DNA from: Patescibacteria group bacterium UBA6805
GTDB taxonomy: Bacteria; Patescibacteriota; Minisyncoccia; Minisyncoccales; Minisyncoccaceae
Assembly (NCBI GenBank): GCA_002452735.1
Contig: DKFD01000001.1
Span: 1-43,810, forward strand
Length of the DNA stretch: 43,810 bases
Reading direction: 5' to 3'
The notes under the pieces are model-generated. The model saw only the letters and a program-made list of their open reading frames with translations. It did not search any database and was not told the origin of the DNA. How positions within the stretch are numbered: position 1 is the first letter of the stretch; each line of letters opens with the position of its first letter. Position numbers and translations under genes: made by a program. Shown in pieces: positions 15,739-24,118 of this stretch.

Positions 15739-16205
15739 AAGGCAAAATTATTAAAATTAATTATTCCCAAGCTGAACAAAGTAACGATAATTCCGGCAAT
15801 GACCACTCCCAGAAAAATCAGGGGCAGGGCCCTGGAAAAAGGAATGTTAAAGAGAAAAGCGCAAACCGAACCGGTCCAGGCCCCGGTCACGGGTAAAGGA
15901 ATGGCCACGAACAATACCAGAGCCAGCTCTTTTGATTTATTAAACCTTTCGCCGTGCTTTCGTCTCGTCCTTTCAAAAAACCAGCTGATAACCTTTTTGA
16001 ATAAAGGGCTTTTGGAAGAAAAATAGTCAGAAAACTTTTCCAGATACAAAAGAAGAAAAAAACAAGGAATCATGTTGCCCAAAATTGAAAAAAAGAAAGC
16101 CGAATAAGGGCTCAGATGGTATTGAAGCAAGGCCACGGGAATGGCTCCCCTCAGCTCAATTATGGGAGACATGGCGATTAAAATTGTTTTTATTTCTTCA
16201 AACAT
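15735..16205 (-). CDS. Sm_multidrug_ex family membrane protein
   Basis: 156 residues with about four hydrophobic segments. The pattern SPIIELRGAIPVAL, ILGNMIPCFFLL and IPLPVTGAWTGS is characteristic of the family named putative small multidrug export protein (PF06695). Export activity is not well proven for this family, so the transport role is tentative. It overlaps galT by 8 nt and tpiA by 4 nt, although neither neighbour suggests a substrate. Confidence 0.75.
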   Translation of the reverse strand: MFEEIKTILIAMSPIIELRGAIPVALLQYHLSPYSAFFFSILGNMIPCFFLLLYLEKFSDYFSSKSPLFKKVISWFFERTRRKHGERFNKSKELALVLFVAIPLPVTGAWTGSVCAFLFNIPFSRALPLIFLGVVIAGIIVTLFSLGIINFNNFAL

Positions 16206-17178
16206 GCTTCTTCTTTCTTAAAAGCATCGCCTGCTCTTCGGGAGACATGGTCAGAATTTCTATATTGGCTCCCATTTCAAATCCTGCCAGCTTGGATAAG
16301 CGGGGAAAGAAATTCCAATACCAATGAAAATACGAGAAACACTCGCTCTCGCTGCAGGGCGCGGTATGCAAATAAAAATTGTAAGCGGGCTTGCCCAGCA
16401 CTATTTCATACCTTAGAAGTATTTCTTTGAACATTCCCGCCAGATTCTTTCGCTCTCTTTCCGAAATTATTTCAAAGCAGGCAGAATGTTTTTTGGGAGA
16501 AACGATTACTTGGAAAATAAACTTGGGGGCGAAAGGACAAAAAGCGATGAAATCCTCGTTCTCAAAAACAATTCTTTTTTTGTTTCTCTTTTCCGTTTTA
16601 TTGATTTTGCACTGAAGGCACTGTTTGTTCTCTTTAAAGTACTTCTGAGAATTTGAAAGAATGGTTTTAAATTCTTTGTCAATCAAAGGAGACGTCAAAA
16701 TCTGGGAATGGGGATGTTCTTGGCTGGCTCCGGCTTCTTTGCCGTAATTTTGGAAGATTAGAATATACTTGACGAAATCGTATTTGCTGAGCTCAAAATA
16801 CCTTTCTTGATAGCACTTGATTACTTCTTCAATCCTGTCCAGGCTCAGATGCGACAAGGGCTTATTGTGCTCCCTGGTCACCACCACCTCGTGAAATCCT
16901 CCTGATTTTATCTTTAAACGAAATCTGTCTTCGTTTTCTTCTTTTGTTTTGGTGTCGGGATAAAAAACAGGATATTTATTGGGAAAAACCACGGTCGTCC
17001 ATTCTTTTAAATCGTGCACCTTTTGTCCCTTGTTAAAAATCAAAACCGGCTTTCTTTGCGTCCCAATATTGCAAAATGGGCAGGTTTTTTCTGTTTTGGA
17101 TTTCTTCCTCCGCTGGGGAGCGATAACCACCCAGTCGTCGGTCAATAAATCGTATCTTAGTTCTGACTCTTTTTTCAT
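16198..17178 (-). CDS. galT: Galactose-1-phosphate uridylyltransferase
   Basis: 326 residues of the HIT superfamily. It begins LRYDLLTDDWVVIAPQR, the characteristic GalT opening, has CPFC near residue 34 and the active-site HPHSQI, whose second His carries the uridylyl group. It exchanges uridylyl between UDP-glucose and galactose 1-phosphate. No galK or galE is in the window, so use in glycan nucleotide-sugar metabolism, or transfer of a related nucleotide, is possible. The promoter places its start point at about the ATG. Confidence 0.9.
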   Translation of the reverse strand: MKKESELRYDLLTDDWVVIAPQRRKKSKTEKTCPFCNIGTQRKPVLIFNKGQKVHDLKEWTTVVFPNKYPVFYPDTKTKEENEDRFRLKIKSGGFHEVVVTREHNKPLSHLSLDRIEEVIKCYQERYFELSKYDFVKYILIFQNYGKEAGASQEHPHSQILTSPLIDKEFKTILSNSQKYFKENKQCLQCKINKTEKRNKKRIVFENEDFIAFCPFAPKFIFQVIVSPKKHSACFEIISERERKNLAGMFKEILLRYEIVLGKPAYNFYLHTAPCSESECFSYFHWYWNFFPRLSKLAGFEMGANIEILTMSPEEQAMLLRKKKHV

Positions 17179-17185
17179 TGTTTAC

Positions 17186-17214
17186 ATCTTAGCACTTTTT
17201 GTTCTTTTTTTCAA
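17186..17214 (-). promoter_or_regulatory. galT promoter, apparently leaderless
   Basis: On the minus strand TTGAAA (17214-17209), 17 nt ending in TGC, then TAAGAT (17191-17186), an extended -10. The predicted start is near 17179 and the galT ATG begins at 17178. The -35 abuts the U tract of the upstream small gene's terminator. Confidence 0.7.
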
Positions 17215-17238
17215 AAAAAGACTCACTTTTGGGGTGAG
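17210..17238 (-). terminator. Intrinsic terminator overlapping the small ORF stop
   Basis: Minus strand: CTCAC (17238-17234), loop CCCAAAA, GTGAG (17226-17222), then CTTTTTTT. The TGA stop of the small ORF (17225-17223) lies inside the 3' arm, so the last codons form the hairpin. Confidence 0.85.
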
Positions 17239-17423
17239 CCGTTGGAAATAACCACTATGCAGTCTCTTTTTTGGCAATGGATTGCCTGACTGGATTGCCT
17301 AAGTGGCGGATCCATGGTCTTTATTGGAGAAAGAGGGGGTTGTCCTGATTTTATCCTCTGATCATTCAATGATTGCCACAAATTCTTCTCTTTCGTAGTA
17401 GATACTGGTTCTTCTGTTTTCAT
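17223..17423 (-). CDS. Small unknown protein (66 residues) with its own promoter and terminator
   Basis: I do not recognise it. It is polar, rich in Ser, Pro and Gln (ending IVVISNGSPQK), with two cysteines in HCQKRDC and no membrane segment. An AGGAGG ribosome-binding site is 8 nt before the ATG, a consensus promoter lies at 17465-17492 and an intrinsic terminator overlaps the stop, so a real, independently expressed gene is well supported. The low-complexity, disordered-looking composition leaves open a regulatory RNA that also carries an ORF. Confidence 0.65.
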   Translation of the reverse strand: MKTEEPVSTTKEKNLWQSLNDQRIKSGQPPLSPIKTMDPPLRQSSQAIHCQKRDCIVVISNGSPQK

Positions 17424-17464
17424 CTAGATGTCCTCCTAAATAAATTTGTAAAATTGCCTCTTTT

Positions 17465-17492
17465 ATTATATCTTTTCCGCATATTTTGTCAA
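17465..17492 (-). promoter_or_regulatory. Consensus promoter for the small ORF
   Basis: Minus strand TTGACA (17492-17487), a 16-nt spacer, TATAAT (17470-17465): consensus hexamers. The TGA stop of map (17491-17489) lies inside the -35 hexamer. Confidence 0.9.
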
Positions 17493-18292
17493 TTCTCGGT
17501 AAGGACCAGAGACCCATCTTTAACCACTGCCACCATATGCTCGAAATGAGCGCAATAAGACCTGTCTCTGGTTATGTAGGAATAACCATCTTCGCCCTTC
17601 TTGACCCGGCAGTCACCGGCGCAAACCATGGGCTCAATGCAAAACACCATCCCTTCTTTTAAGACTTTTTGAGAATGTCTTTCTCCGAAATTCATGACGT
17701 CCGGCTCCTCGTGAAGGTCTTTGCCGATGCCATGGCCGCAGAGTTCCCGCACCACCTTAAAGCCCTGACCCTCAACATATCTTTCTATTGTTTCTCCGAC
17801 ATCGCCGAAAGTGTTCCCGGGCCGCGTTTTCTTTATGGCTCTTTTCAGGGCCTTTTTAGCCACCCTGACCAAACGCTGAACTTCCGGGTCAACCTCTCCG
17901 ACCAAAAAAGTCTTGGCCATATCCGTATGAAATCCGTTCTTAAGGTTGGGATATTTTTTGGAATCAATCTTTCCCGAAACGAATTTTTCCAAAAGAAAAA
18001 AAATTCCCAAATCCAAAGTCAAAATGTCTCCGTTTTTCAAATCTCTTTCCCCGGGAAGGCCATGAACGATTTCCTCGTTAACGGAAAAACAAAGACAAGA
18101 TGGAAATCCATCTTTGTTCTTGAAGCTGCACTTACCACCGGCTTTAGCTATCAATTGCCCGGCTTTTTTTTCCAAATCGCAACCCTTGAGCCCTATTTTG
18201 ACTTCTTTGCCCAATTCTTCTAATATCCCGGCCAGTATAAATCCGCCTTTTCTCATCACCTCTATTTCCTCCGCTGTTTTAATTGGAATCAT
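17489..18292 (-). CDS. map: Methionine aminopeptidase, type I
   Basis: 267 residues; removes the initiator methionine. The pita-bread metallopeptidase motifs are seen: VNEEIVHGLPGER, LTLDLGIFF (metal Asp), HTDMAKTF (metal Asp), LCGHGIGKDLHEEP (metal His), VFCIEPMV (metal Glu). An insertion of about 15 residues follows the first metal Asp (FLLEKFVSGKIDSKKYPNLK). The gene overlaps adk by 14 nt, and the secY-adk-map order is the classical end of the spc operon. No infA or rpmJ follows. Confidence 0.93.
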   Translation of the reverse strand: MIPIKTAEEIEVMRKGGFILAGILEELGKEVKIGLKGCDLEKKAGQLIAKAGGKCSFKNKDGFPSCLCFSVNEEIVHGLPGERDLKNGDILTLDLGIFFLLEKFVSGKIDSKKYPNLKNGFHTDMAKTFLVGEVDPEVQRLVRVAKKALKRAIKKTRPGNTFGDVGETIERYVEGQGFKVVRELCGHGIGKDLHEEPDVMNFGERHSQKVLKEGMVFCIEPMVCAGDCRVKKGEDGYSYITRDRSYCAHFEHMVAVVKDGSLVLTEN

Positions 18293-18965
18293 TAATATTT
18301 AAGGCCTTGAGAATGTCTTCAAAAACTTTCTCTATTTTTTGCTCCCCGTTTATTACAATCAACTCTTCTTTTTCCTTGTAGTGGTCAATGACCGGAACCA
18401 CTTCTTCCTGAAACCAGGCCAGCCTCTTTTTCACTCCATCAATTTCGTCATCCGGCCTTTTAAGCAATTCTCCGCCGCACTTGGGACATTTTTCCATGCC
18501 CTCTTCAAAAATGAGAATCTCTTTGCACTGAGAGCAAATTCTTCTCTTGTTAATCCTTATGATTACCTCCTCGTCGGAGATGTCAACCAAAAGAACCTTT
18601 ACGTTTTTGTCCCATTCATACCACTTCAGGGCTTCTTCCAAAAGATAGGCCTCTTTGATTTTTCTCGGTGAACCATCAAGAATCACGCCCTTAAAATCGG
18701 GTTTCTGTTTAAACTCTTCAAAATTTTTCATCCAAAGGTGAAAAATGACCGGCGTAGCCACTATTCCCCCGTCGTCTATTGTTTGAGATATTTTATTGCC
18801 CGTAAAATCGTTTATCTTTTTTCTTTCCCTCAACAATTCCCCGCTGCCCAAATAATCCAAGCCCGTCTTTTGTCTCAAAAGCTCCACTTGGGTTCCTTTT
18901 CCGGAACCGGACTTGCCAAGGAAAACAACAATGGAAGGATTGTTTTGCATATTATTAAACGTCAT
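18279..18965 (-). CDS. adk: Adenylate kinase with four-cysteine LID
   Basis: 228 residues; converts ATP + AMP to 2 ADP. The P-loop reads GKSGSGKGT instead of the common GAPGAGKGT, and DGSPRK replaces the usual DGFPR. The LID has CSQC and CPKC pairs, the zinc-binding form seen in Gram-positives and others. ATG 18965 overlaps the secY stop by 11 nt and has an SD (GGAGATGAGAG) inside secY; a second in-frame ATG at 18950 is possible. A larger paralogue is at 37.5-38.6 kb. Confidence 0.9.
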   Translation of the reverse strand: MTFNNMQNNPSIVVFLGKSGSGKGTQVELLRQKTGLDYLGSGELLRERKKINDFTGNKISQTIDDGGIVATPVIFHLWMKNFEEFKQKPDFKGVILDGSPRKIKEAYLLEEALKWYEWDKNVKVLLVDISDEEVIIRINKRRICSQCKEILIFEEGMEKCPKCGGELLKRPDDEIDGVKKRLAWFQEEVVPVIDHYKEKEELIVINGEQKIEKVFEDILKALNINDSN

Positions 18966-20199
18966 ATTCTCTCATCTCCAATTGGGCGTCGATTTGCTTC
19001 ATCGTCTCCAAAGCAACACTGACAATAATCAAAAGAGACGTTCCTCCTATCAAGAAGGAAAACTGCTGCACTCCGGTAAAGGCCTGTATCACCGAAGGCA
19101 AAACAGCAACCAACCCCAAGAAGGTGGCGCCTATCACCAAAACCTTGTTTAAAATGCTCTTGAGATAATCGGCCGTATTCTGTCCCGGCCTGATTCCCGG
19201 CACGAAACCGCCCATTTTTTGAAGATTGGAAGAAATGTTCTTGGGGTCGAAAGTAACGGCGGTATAGAAAAAGGTAAAAACAAAAACCAAAATAAAATAC
19301 AGCGAGCCGTGGATAAGCGGATTCTGAATAATGCTGGACAGCCAGGCAAGGTGGAAAAAATTGGCTATTATTCCCGGCAGCATTAAAATGGCGATAGCGA
19401 AAATAATGGGAATCACTCCGGCCGGATTAATGTTCAGGGGCAGATAAGTGGAAGCCCCGCCGTAAAGCTTGGTTCCCCTCACTCTTTTAGCATAGGAAAC
19501 TGGAATATTCCTTCTTCCCTCGTTAATCAAAACCACCCCGGCGATAATTATTAGGGCTATAATAAAGAAAAAGGCGTAATGAAAAATCTGAGAACCCTCA
19601 AAAGATAAGAGCATCTGCTGGATATTGGATGGGAAATCGGATATTATCCCGGCGAAAATCAAAAGGGAAACGCCGTTGCCTATGCCTTTTTCAGAAATCA
19701 ATTCGCCCAACCACATTAAAACCAGCGAACCGCAAGTAATGCTCAAAACCGCTGTTATGGTAGTAAGTAAAGACAGGTCGCCGATAGCACCCTGGTTTTT
19801 CAAAAACATCAGCATGGTAAATCCCTGAAGAGCGGCCAAGGGAGCGGCGGCAATACGGGAGTATTGATTGAATTTCTGCCTCCCCTGCTCCCCTTCTTCT
19901 TTGTAAAGCTTCTCGAACTGAGGGAAAATCAAAGTCAAAAGCTGGAAAATAATCGTAGCGGTAATGTATGGTCCCAGGCCGAGCATGACAATGGAAACCC
20001 TGTCCAAAGCTCCCCCTGTAAAAAGATTAAGAAGCCCGAAAGCTTCGTTTCTAGCGAAAAATTCTTTTATCCTTAAAATGTCTATTCCGGGTACGGGAAT
20101 ATTGGCCATTATCCTGAAAACCACGAAAATTCCCAAAACAAACAATATCTTATTTCTCAAATCCCTGGCCTTAAAGATATTGATGATTTTTTTAAACAT
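18955..20199 (-). CDS. secY: Preprotein translocase subunit SecY
   Basis: 414 residues with about ten membrane helices, the central pore of the Sec channel. Recognisable segments are RNKILFVLGIFVVFRIMANI (helix 1), GPYITATIIFQLL, ISEKGIGNGVSLLIF and MGGFVPGIRPGQNTADYL (the C5 loop with the conserved PGxRPG). It follows rplO by 13 nt and overlaps adk. Pilin-like and other signal-bearing proteins in the window would use this channel. Confidence 0.95.
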   Translation of the reverse strand: MFKKIINIFKARDLRNKILFVLGIFVVFRIMANIPVPGIDILRIKEFFARNEAFGLLNLFTGGALDRVSIVMLGLGPYITATIIFQLLTLIFPQFEKLYKEEGEQGRQKFNQYSRIAAAPLAALQGFTMLMFLKNQGAIGDLSLLTTITAVLSITCGSLVLMWLGELISEKGIGNGVSLLIFAGIISDFPSNIQQMLLSFEGSQIFHYAFFFIIALIIIAGVVLINEGRRNIPVSYAKRVRGTKLYGGASTYLPLNINPAGVIPIIFAIAILMLPGIIANFFHLAWLSSIIQNPLIHGSLYFILVFVFTFFYTAVTFDPKNISSNLQKMGGFVPGIRPGQNTADYLKSILNKVLVIGATFLGLVAVLPSVIQAFTGVQQFSFLIGGTSLLIIVSVALETMKQIDAQLEMREYDV

Positions 20200-20212
20200 G
20201 ATTTTTCAAAAA

Positions 20213-20644
20213 TTATTCTATTTTTCCCTGGGCTTTTTCTATTTTCTCTTTGGCTTTCTTGGAAACCTTGCATTCTTTAACAGTCAGAGATTTGCTGATT
20301 TCTCCGCCTGAAAGAATCTTAACCAAAGGAATTTTGCTCCCTGTCGCTCTTCTGATTATTTTTTTCTCAACCAAAATTGAGGGGCTGACAATATCGCCCG
20401 CATTAAACTTCTTTTCGAGGACATCCAAATTAATCACAGCCGTTTTCGTCTGGACATTGAACCTGTATCCTCTTAACTTGGGATATCTCTTAATCCATCC
20501 CCTGATCAGCGGCTTGAATTTGGCACCGGCTCTGGACTTCTGACCCTTGTTTCCTTTGCCCGAATAAGTTCCTTTCTTTCCTCCCCGGCCGACTCTTTTC
20601 TTGGCCTTGGACTTAGTCTTTGGTTTTAATTGATGTATCTGCAT
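20213..20644 (-). CDS. rplO: 50S ribosomal protein uL15
   Basis: 143 residues; the N-terminal Lys/Gly-rich extension KRVGRGGKKGTYSGKGNKGQ binds 23S rRNA and the C-terminal globular part ends normally. It starts 1 nt after the rpsE stop, with no room for rpmD (uL30), which is normally between them. It is followed by secY, the usual order. Confidence 0.94.
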   Translation of the reverse strand: MQIHQLKPKTKSKAKKRVGRGGKKGTYSGKGNKGQKSRAGAKFKPLIRGWIKRYPKLRGYRFNVQTKTAVINLDVLEKKFNAGDIVSPSILVEKKIIRRATGSKIPLVKILSGGEISKSLTVKECKVSKKAKEKIEKAQGKIE

Positions 20645-20645
20645 T

Positions 20646-21125
20646 TTATTTTTTTAACATTTCTAAGGCCTTCATCGTGGCTTTCGCGTTATTGAGCTTA
20701 TTTGTGGTTCGGCTTAAAATCTTGGAAGAAATGTCCTGAATTCCGGCCAAAGAGCAAACGACTCTTACGGTTCCCCCGGCCACCAAACCTCTTCCCTTTT
20801 TCTGGGGCTTTAATAAAACCTTTGCCGGCCCGAATTTGGCCTGGACTTCATGAGGAATTGTTCCCTGAACAACGGGAACGTCTTTAAGATTTTTCTTGGC
20901 TAATCGGGTCGCCTTGTCCACCGCTTGGGAGACATCAATGCCCTTGGCCACGCCGATGCCCACCTTGCCTTTTTTATCGCCCGCCACTATCACTGCCCGA
21001 AACTTAAGGTTTTTTCCTCCGCCGGTCACCTTGGTCACCCTGGCCAAATCCAAAAGTTTTGATTCAATCTCTTCTTTTTCTTTCTTAAATTCCTTTACCG
21101 GTTTTCGACTAAACTCTTTTTTCAT
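20646..21125 (-). CDS. rpsE: 30S ribosomal protein uS5
   Basis: 159 residues, with the double-stranded RNA-binding domain (VTKVTGGGKNLKFRAVIVAGD) and C-terminal domain (GTIPHEVQAKFGPAKVLLKP; GRGLVAGGTVRVV). The protein helps decoding accuracy at the mRNA entry site. The downstream neighbour is rplO directly, since rpmD is missing. Confidence 0.95.
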   Translation of the reverse strand: MKKEFSRKPVKEFKKEKEEIESKLLDLARVTKVTGGGKNLKFRAVIVAGDKKGKVGIGVAKGIDVSQAVDKATRLAKKNLKDVPVVQGTIPHEVQAKFGPAKVLLKPQKKGRGLVAGGTVRVVCSLAGIQDISSKILSRTTNKLNNAKATMKALEMLKK

Positions 21126-21134
21126 GATTTGATT

Positions 21135-21488
21135 TTAAAATTTAAGGCCGGCTTCACGGGCTCCCTCAGCCAGAGCCTTGATTCGGCCGTGGTATTTATA
21201 TCCTCCGCGGTCAAAAACCACGCTTTCAATGTTTTTATCTTTGGCTTTTTCCGCCAAAAGGATTCCGACCCGACGGGCGATGCCTGCTTTCTTGTCTTTG
21301 GATTTTTTCCCCAAATCCGAATAATCATTCACCGCGATTATGGTCCTGCCCTTGTCGTCGTCTACAAGCTGGGCATAGATGTGATTGCTGGAGCGAAAAA
21401 CGCAAAGTCTGGGTTTTTTGGCATCCCCTTTTATCTTCGCCCTCACTCTTTTATGCCTTTGTATTCTTTTGCTCTTTTTTTCCAACAT
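21135..21488 (-). CDS. rplR: 50S ribosomal protein uL18
   Basis: 117 residues; 5S rRNA-binding protein. Family motifs are RHKRVRAKIKG, RLCVFRSSNHIYAQ in similar form and FDRGGYKYHGRIKALAEGAR at the C-terminus. It lies between rplF and rpsE in standard spc order, with 10 nt on each side. Confidence 0.95.
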   Translation of the reverse strand: MLEKKSKRIQRHKRVRAKIKGDAKKPRLCVFRSSNHIYAQLVDDDKGRTIIAVNDYSDLGKKSKDKKAGIARRVGILLAEKAKDKNIESVVFDRGGYKYHGRIKALAEGAREAGLKF

Positions 21489-21498
21489 GTTTTAATTA

Positions 21499-22038
21499 TT
21501 AACCGCCGGCCGCTTTCTTGCCAAGCTTCCTTTTAATTACTTCGTCAACATACTTGATTCCCTTGCCCTTATAGGGTTCGGGGGGCTTGATTCTCCTGAT
21601 TTCGGCCGCCATCTGGCCCACCAATTCTTTGTCGATTCCCGAAACGATGATAATATTTTTTTCAACACTGAAAAAAATTCCTTCTTTGGCCTCAACTTTT
21701 ATTGGATGACTGAAGCCGACGTCCAGAAAAAGGTCCTTGTCCTCGATCCTCGCCTTGAAACCAACCCCGTTAATCTCCAGCCTTTTATCAAAACCATTGG
21801 TTACCCCCTCAATCATGTTAAAAACGAGAGTTCGCATCAGCCCCCACAAGGATTTCGTTCTCTTGTCTGATTTGAGCGGGGAAAAGTGAATTTGATTGTC
21901 TTTTATCTCCACTTTTATTTCCGAAGGAACTTCCAAAGACAACTGACCCTTGGGACCTTTTACTTCCACTTTTCCGTCGGTTTCTTTTACTTCCACTCCC
22001 GGAATTATTAAAATTGGTTTTTGGCCTATTCTTGACAT
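21499..22038 (-). CDS. rplF: 50S ribosomal protein uL6
   Basis: 179 residues with two related alpha/beta repeats. The start MSRIGQKPILI and the C-terminal signature PPEPYKGKGIKYVDEVI are diagnostic. It binds 23S rRNA near the factor-binding site. It starts 1 nt after rpsH ends. Confidence 0.96.
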   Translation of the reverse strand: MSRIGQKPILIIPGVEVKETDGKVEVKGPKGQLSLEVPSEIKVEIKDNQIHFSPLKSDKRTKSLWGLMRTLVFNMIEGVTNGFDKRLEINGVGFKARIEDKDLFLDVGFSHPIKVEAKEGIFFSVEKNIIIVSGIDKELVGQMAAEIRRIKPPEPYKGKGIKYVDEVIKRKLGKKAAGG

Positions 22039-22039
22039 G

Positions 22040-22432
22040 TTATTGTATTTCGCAAATTAATTCTCCGCCGATTTTCATTTTTCTCGCCTCCGCATCCGTC
22101 ATCAGTCCCTTGGAAGAGGAAATCACGGCCAAACCGTGGCCCGACCTTACCTTATTAATATCCTTGACCTGCTTGTAAATTCTCTGACCCTGCCTGGAAA
22201 TCAGCTTAATCTTGGAAAAAACCGGCTCTCCCTCCTCGTTGTATTTCAAATTCAAAACAATCCTTCTGGCCGAAGCTCTTCCTTTCTTTTCAACGTCTCC
22301 GACAAGCTCCTGCTTTTTAAGAAACTCCAAAATACTGAACTTAAAATCAGAATAAGGATAAATCATCACCTGTTTTTTTGAAACAGCGATGGCGTTGTTT
22401 ATTGAGCTAATCATGTCTGCAATGGGATCCAT
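22040..22432 (-). CDS. rpsH: 30S ribosomal protein uS8
   Basis: 130 residues from ATG 22432 (MDPIADMISSINNA, the usual uS8 opening). A TTG at 22450 would add six residues and overlap rpsN; the ATG is preferred by homology. The C-terminal GHGLAVISSSKGLMTDAEAR is conserved. uS8 binds the central domain of 16S rRNA and in E. coli represses the spc operon. Confidence 0.94.
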   Translation of the reverse strand: MDPIADMISSINNAIAVSKKQVMIYPYSDFKFSILEFLKKQELVGDVEKKGRASARRIVLNLKYNEEGEPVFSKIKLISRQGQRIYKQVKDINKVRSGHGLAVISSSKGLMTDAEARKMKIGGELICEIQ

Positions 22433-22443
22433 AAGCGTTAAAT

Positions 22444-22629
22444 TTACCAACTACTCTTCTTTACTCCTGGTATTTCTCCCCGATTGGCCATTTCTCTGAA
22501 GCAAATTCTGCACAAGCCGAATTTTCTGATATATCCTCTTTTTCTTCCGCATCTAAAACACCTCCTTACCGTTCTGCTTGAAAATTTGGGTTTTTTTGCT
22601 GATTTGACTATTTGCGATAATTTCGGCAT
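22444..22629 (-). CDS. rpsN: 30S ribosomal protein uS14, zinc-binding short form
   Basis: 61 residues, the short type with CFRCGR and CRICFRE providing four zinc-ligand cysteines. It sits in the 30S head. It starts 10 nt after rplE. This C+ form needs zinc; no zinc-free paralogue is in the window. Confidence 0.95.
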   Translation of the reverse strand: MPKLSQIVKSAKKPKFSSRTVRRCFRCGRKRGYIRKFGLCRICFREMANRGEIPGVKKSSW

Positions 22630-22639
22630 ATTTTTGACT

Positions 22640-23200
22640 TTAACTTTTCTTCATCGGAAAGTCAAGAAGTTTGAATAATTCCAGTCCTTTTTCTCTTTCT
22701 TCGGCGTTGGTTACGACCGTAACTTCCAGGCCCAGAAGAATCGGCGACTTTTCGGGAGATATTTCCGGAAAAATAATGTGCTCTTTTATTCCGACATTCA
22801 GATTGCCGTTTCTGTCAACGGCTTTGAGGGAAACCCCCCTGAAATCCCTTGAACGAGGCAAAACGATGTTAATCAATTTCTCTAAAAAGTCATACATTTT
22901 CTTTCCTCTTAAAGTTACCTTGGCTCCGATAATGTTCCCTTCTCTTAGCTTGAAGGAGGAAATAGATTTCTTGGCTTGCGTTAGAACGGGCTTTTGGCCG
23001 GACAGCAAAGCAAGGTTTTCGCCTACGTATTCGTTAAATCTCTTCTGCTCGTCTTTGGTTTTCGCCGAAACCACCCGGCCGAAACCGGTGTTGATGACAA
23101 CCTTAACTATTTTGGGAACAGCCATCCTGTTTTTGTATCCGAATTTTTCCTGCATCTTCTTTATCGCCTCTTTTTCGTATTTTTTCTTTAATTCCGACAT
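22640..23200 (-). CDS. rplE: 50S ribosomal protein uL5
   Basis: 186 residues from ATG 23200 (MSELKKKYEKEAI). An upstream in-frame ATG at 23254 would overlap rplX by about 50 nt and adds sequence unlike uL5. Conserved parts include MAVPKIVKVVINTGFGR, VTLRGKKMYDFL and RDFRGVSLKAVDRNGN. It contacts 5S rRNA and the P-site tRNA. Confidence 0.93.
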   Translation of the reverse strand: MSELKKKYEKEAIKKMQEKFGYKNRMAVPKIVKVVINTGFGRVVSAKTKDEQKRFNEYVGENLALLSGQKPVLTQAKKSISSFKLREGNIIGAKVTLRGKKMYDFLEKLINIVLPRSRDFRGVSLKAVDRNGNLNVGIKEHIIFPEISPEKSPILLGLEVTVVTNAEEREKGLELFKLLDFPMKKS

Positions 23201-23204
23201 GTTT

Positions 23205-23510
23205 TTATATCTGAGCGCCGCATTTTTTGCAGACGCGGTATTTTTTATCGTCATTAACCTCGTAGCCGATTCTCACCCCTTTTCCGCACTTGGGACAAAT
23301 CAATTTTGCTTTGGATAAAGGAATCGGCTTGGCTGTCTTTATTGTCTGGCCCTTTTCTCCTCCTTTTTTAGGACGAACGTGCTTCTTGACCAGATTTACA
23401 CCCTCAACCAAAATCTTTCCCGCGGCCGGAATCGCCCTAAGAACCTTCCCCTTTTTTCCTTTGTCGTCTCCGGAAATTATTAAAACCTGGTCGTTCTTTT
23501 TGATTTTCAT
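23205..23510 (-). CDS. rplX: 50S ribosomal protein uL24
   Basis: 101 residues; the KOW motif VLIISGDDKGKKGKVLR begins the protein. Unlike E. coli uL24, the C-terminus carries four cysteines (CPKCGKG and CKKCGAQI), a possible zinc knuckle. It is an early assembly protein of the large subunit. It overlaps rplN by 4 nt. Confidence 0.93.
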   Translation of the reverse strand: MKIKKNDQVLIISGDDKGKKGKVLRAIPAAGKILVEGVNLVKKHVRPKKGGEKGQTIKTAKPIPLSKAKLICPKCGKGVRIGYEVNDDKKYRVCKKCGAQI

Positions 23511-23878
23511 ACTAAATCTTTAGTCATGGTTGATATTTTTTCGAATCCTTTTTCCCTCACCTCTCTGGCCACGGGACCGAGGATTCTCGTTCCTTTCGGC
23601 TCCTTGCTCGTTCCCTCAAGAATGACAATGGCGTTGTCGTCGAATCTAATGTAGGTTCCGTTCTTTCTCCTTTTGGGCTGCTTCTGCCTTATCAAAACCG
23701 CTCTCACCACCTGATGCTTCTTGACCGATTTTCTGGGCTCGGCCGACTTGACGGCCACCACAATTATGTCTCCTAAAGAAGCGTACCTTCTTTTGGTCCC
23801 GCCCAAAACACGAATGCATTGGGCAATCTTCGCTCCGGAATTGTCAGCCACCTTTAACATTGTTCTTGTTTGTATCAT
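23507..23878 (-). CDS. rplN: 50S ribosomal protein uL14
   Basis: 123 residues of a very conserved protein: MIQTRTMLKVADNSGAK, then RRYASLGDIIVV and GTRILGPVAREVR. It bridges the subunits next to bL19. It overlaps rpsQ by 4 nt and rplX by 4 nt. Confidence 0.96.
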   Translation of the reverse strand: MIQTRTMLKVADNSGAKIAQCIRVLGGTKRRYASLGDIIVVAVKSAEPRKSVKKHQVVRAVLIRQKQPKRRKNGTYIRFDDNAIVILEGTSKEPKGTRILGPVAREVREKGFEKISTMTKDLV

Positions 23879-24117
23879 TTTTTTGTTTTCTCAATTACTT
23901 CCCAGGTTTTGTCTTTGCTTATCGGCCTGCATTCCTGAATTATCACTTTTTCTCCGGGATTGAAATCGGCGCTGTTTTCGACATGGGCTTTGTATTTTTT
24001 ATGCACCTTATACCTTCTTTTGTAAATGGGGTGCTCTTTGATTCTTTCAACCTTAACCACGACGGTCTTCGCCATTTTATTGGAAACTATTACTCCTTGT
24101 AATTTTCTTTTGGGCAT
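23875..24117 (-). CDS. rpsQ: 30S ribosomal protein uS17
   Basis: 80 residues, OB fold: KLQGVIVSNKMAKTVVV, YKRRYKVHKKYKAHVE, KVIIQECRPISKDKTW. Binds 16S rRNA early in assembly. It starts 1 nt after rpmC. Confidence 0.95.
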   Translation of the reverse strand: MPKRKLQGVIVSNKMAKTVVVKVERIKEHPIYKRRYKVHKKYKAHVENSADFNPGEKVIIQECRPISKDKTWEVIEKTKK

Positions 24118-24118
24118 A

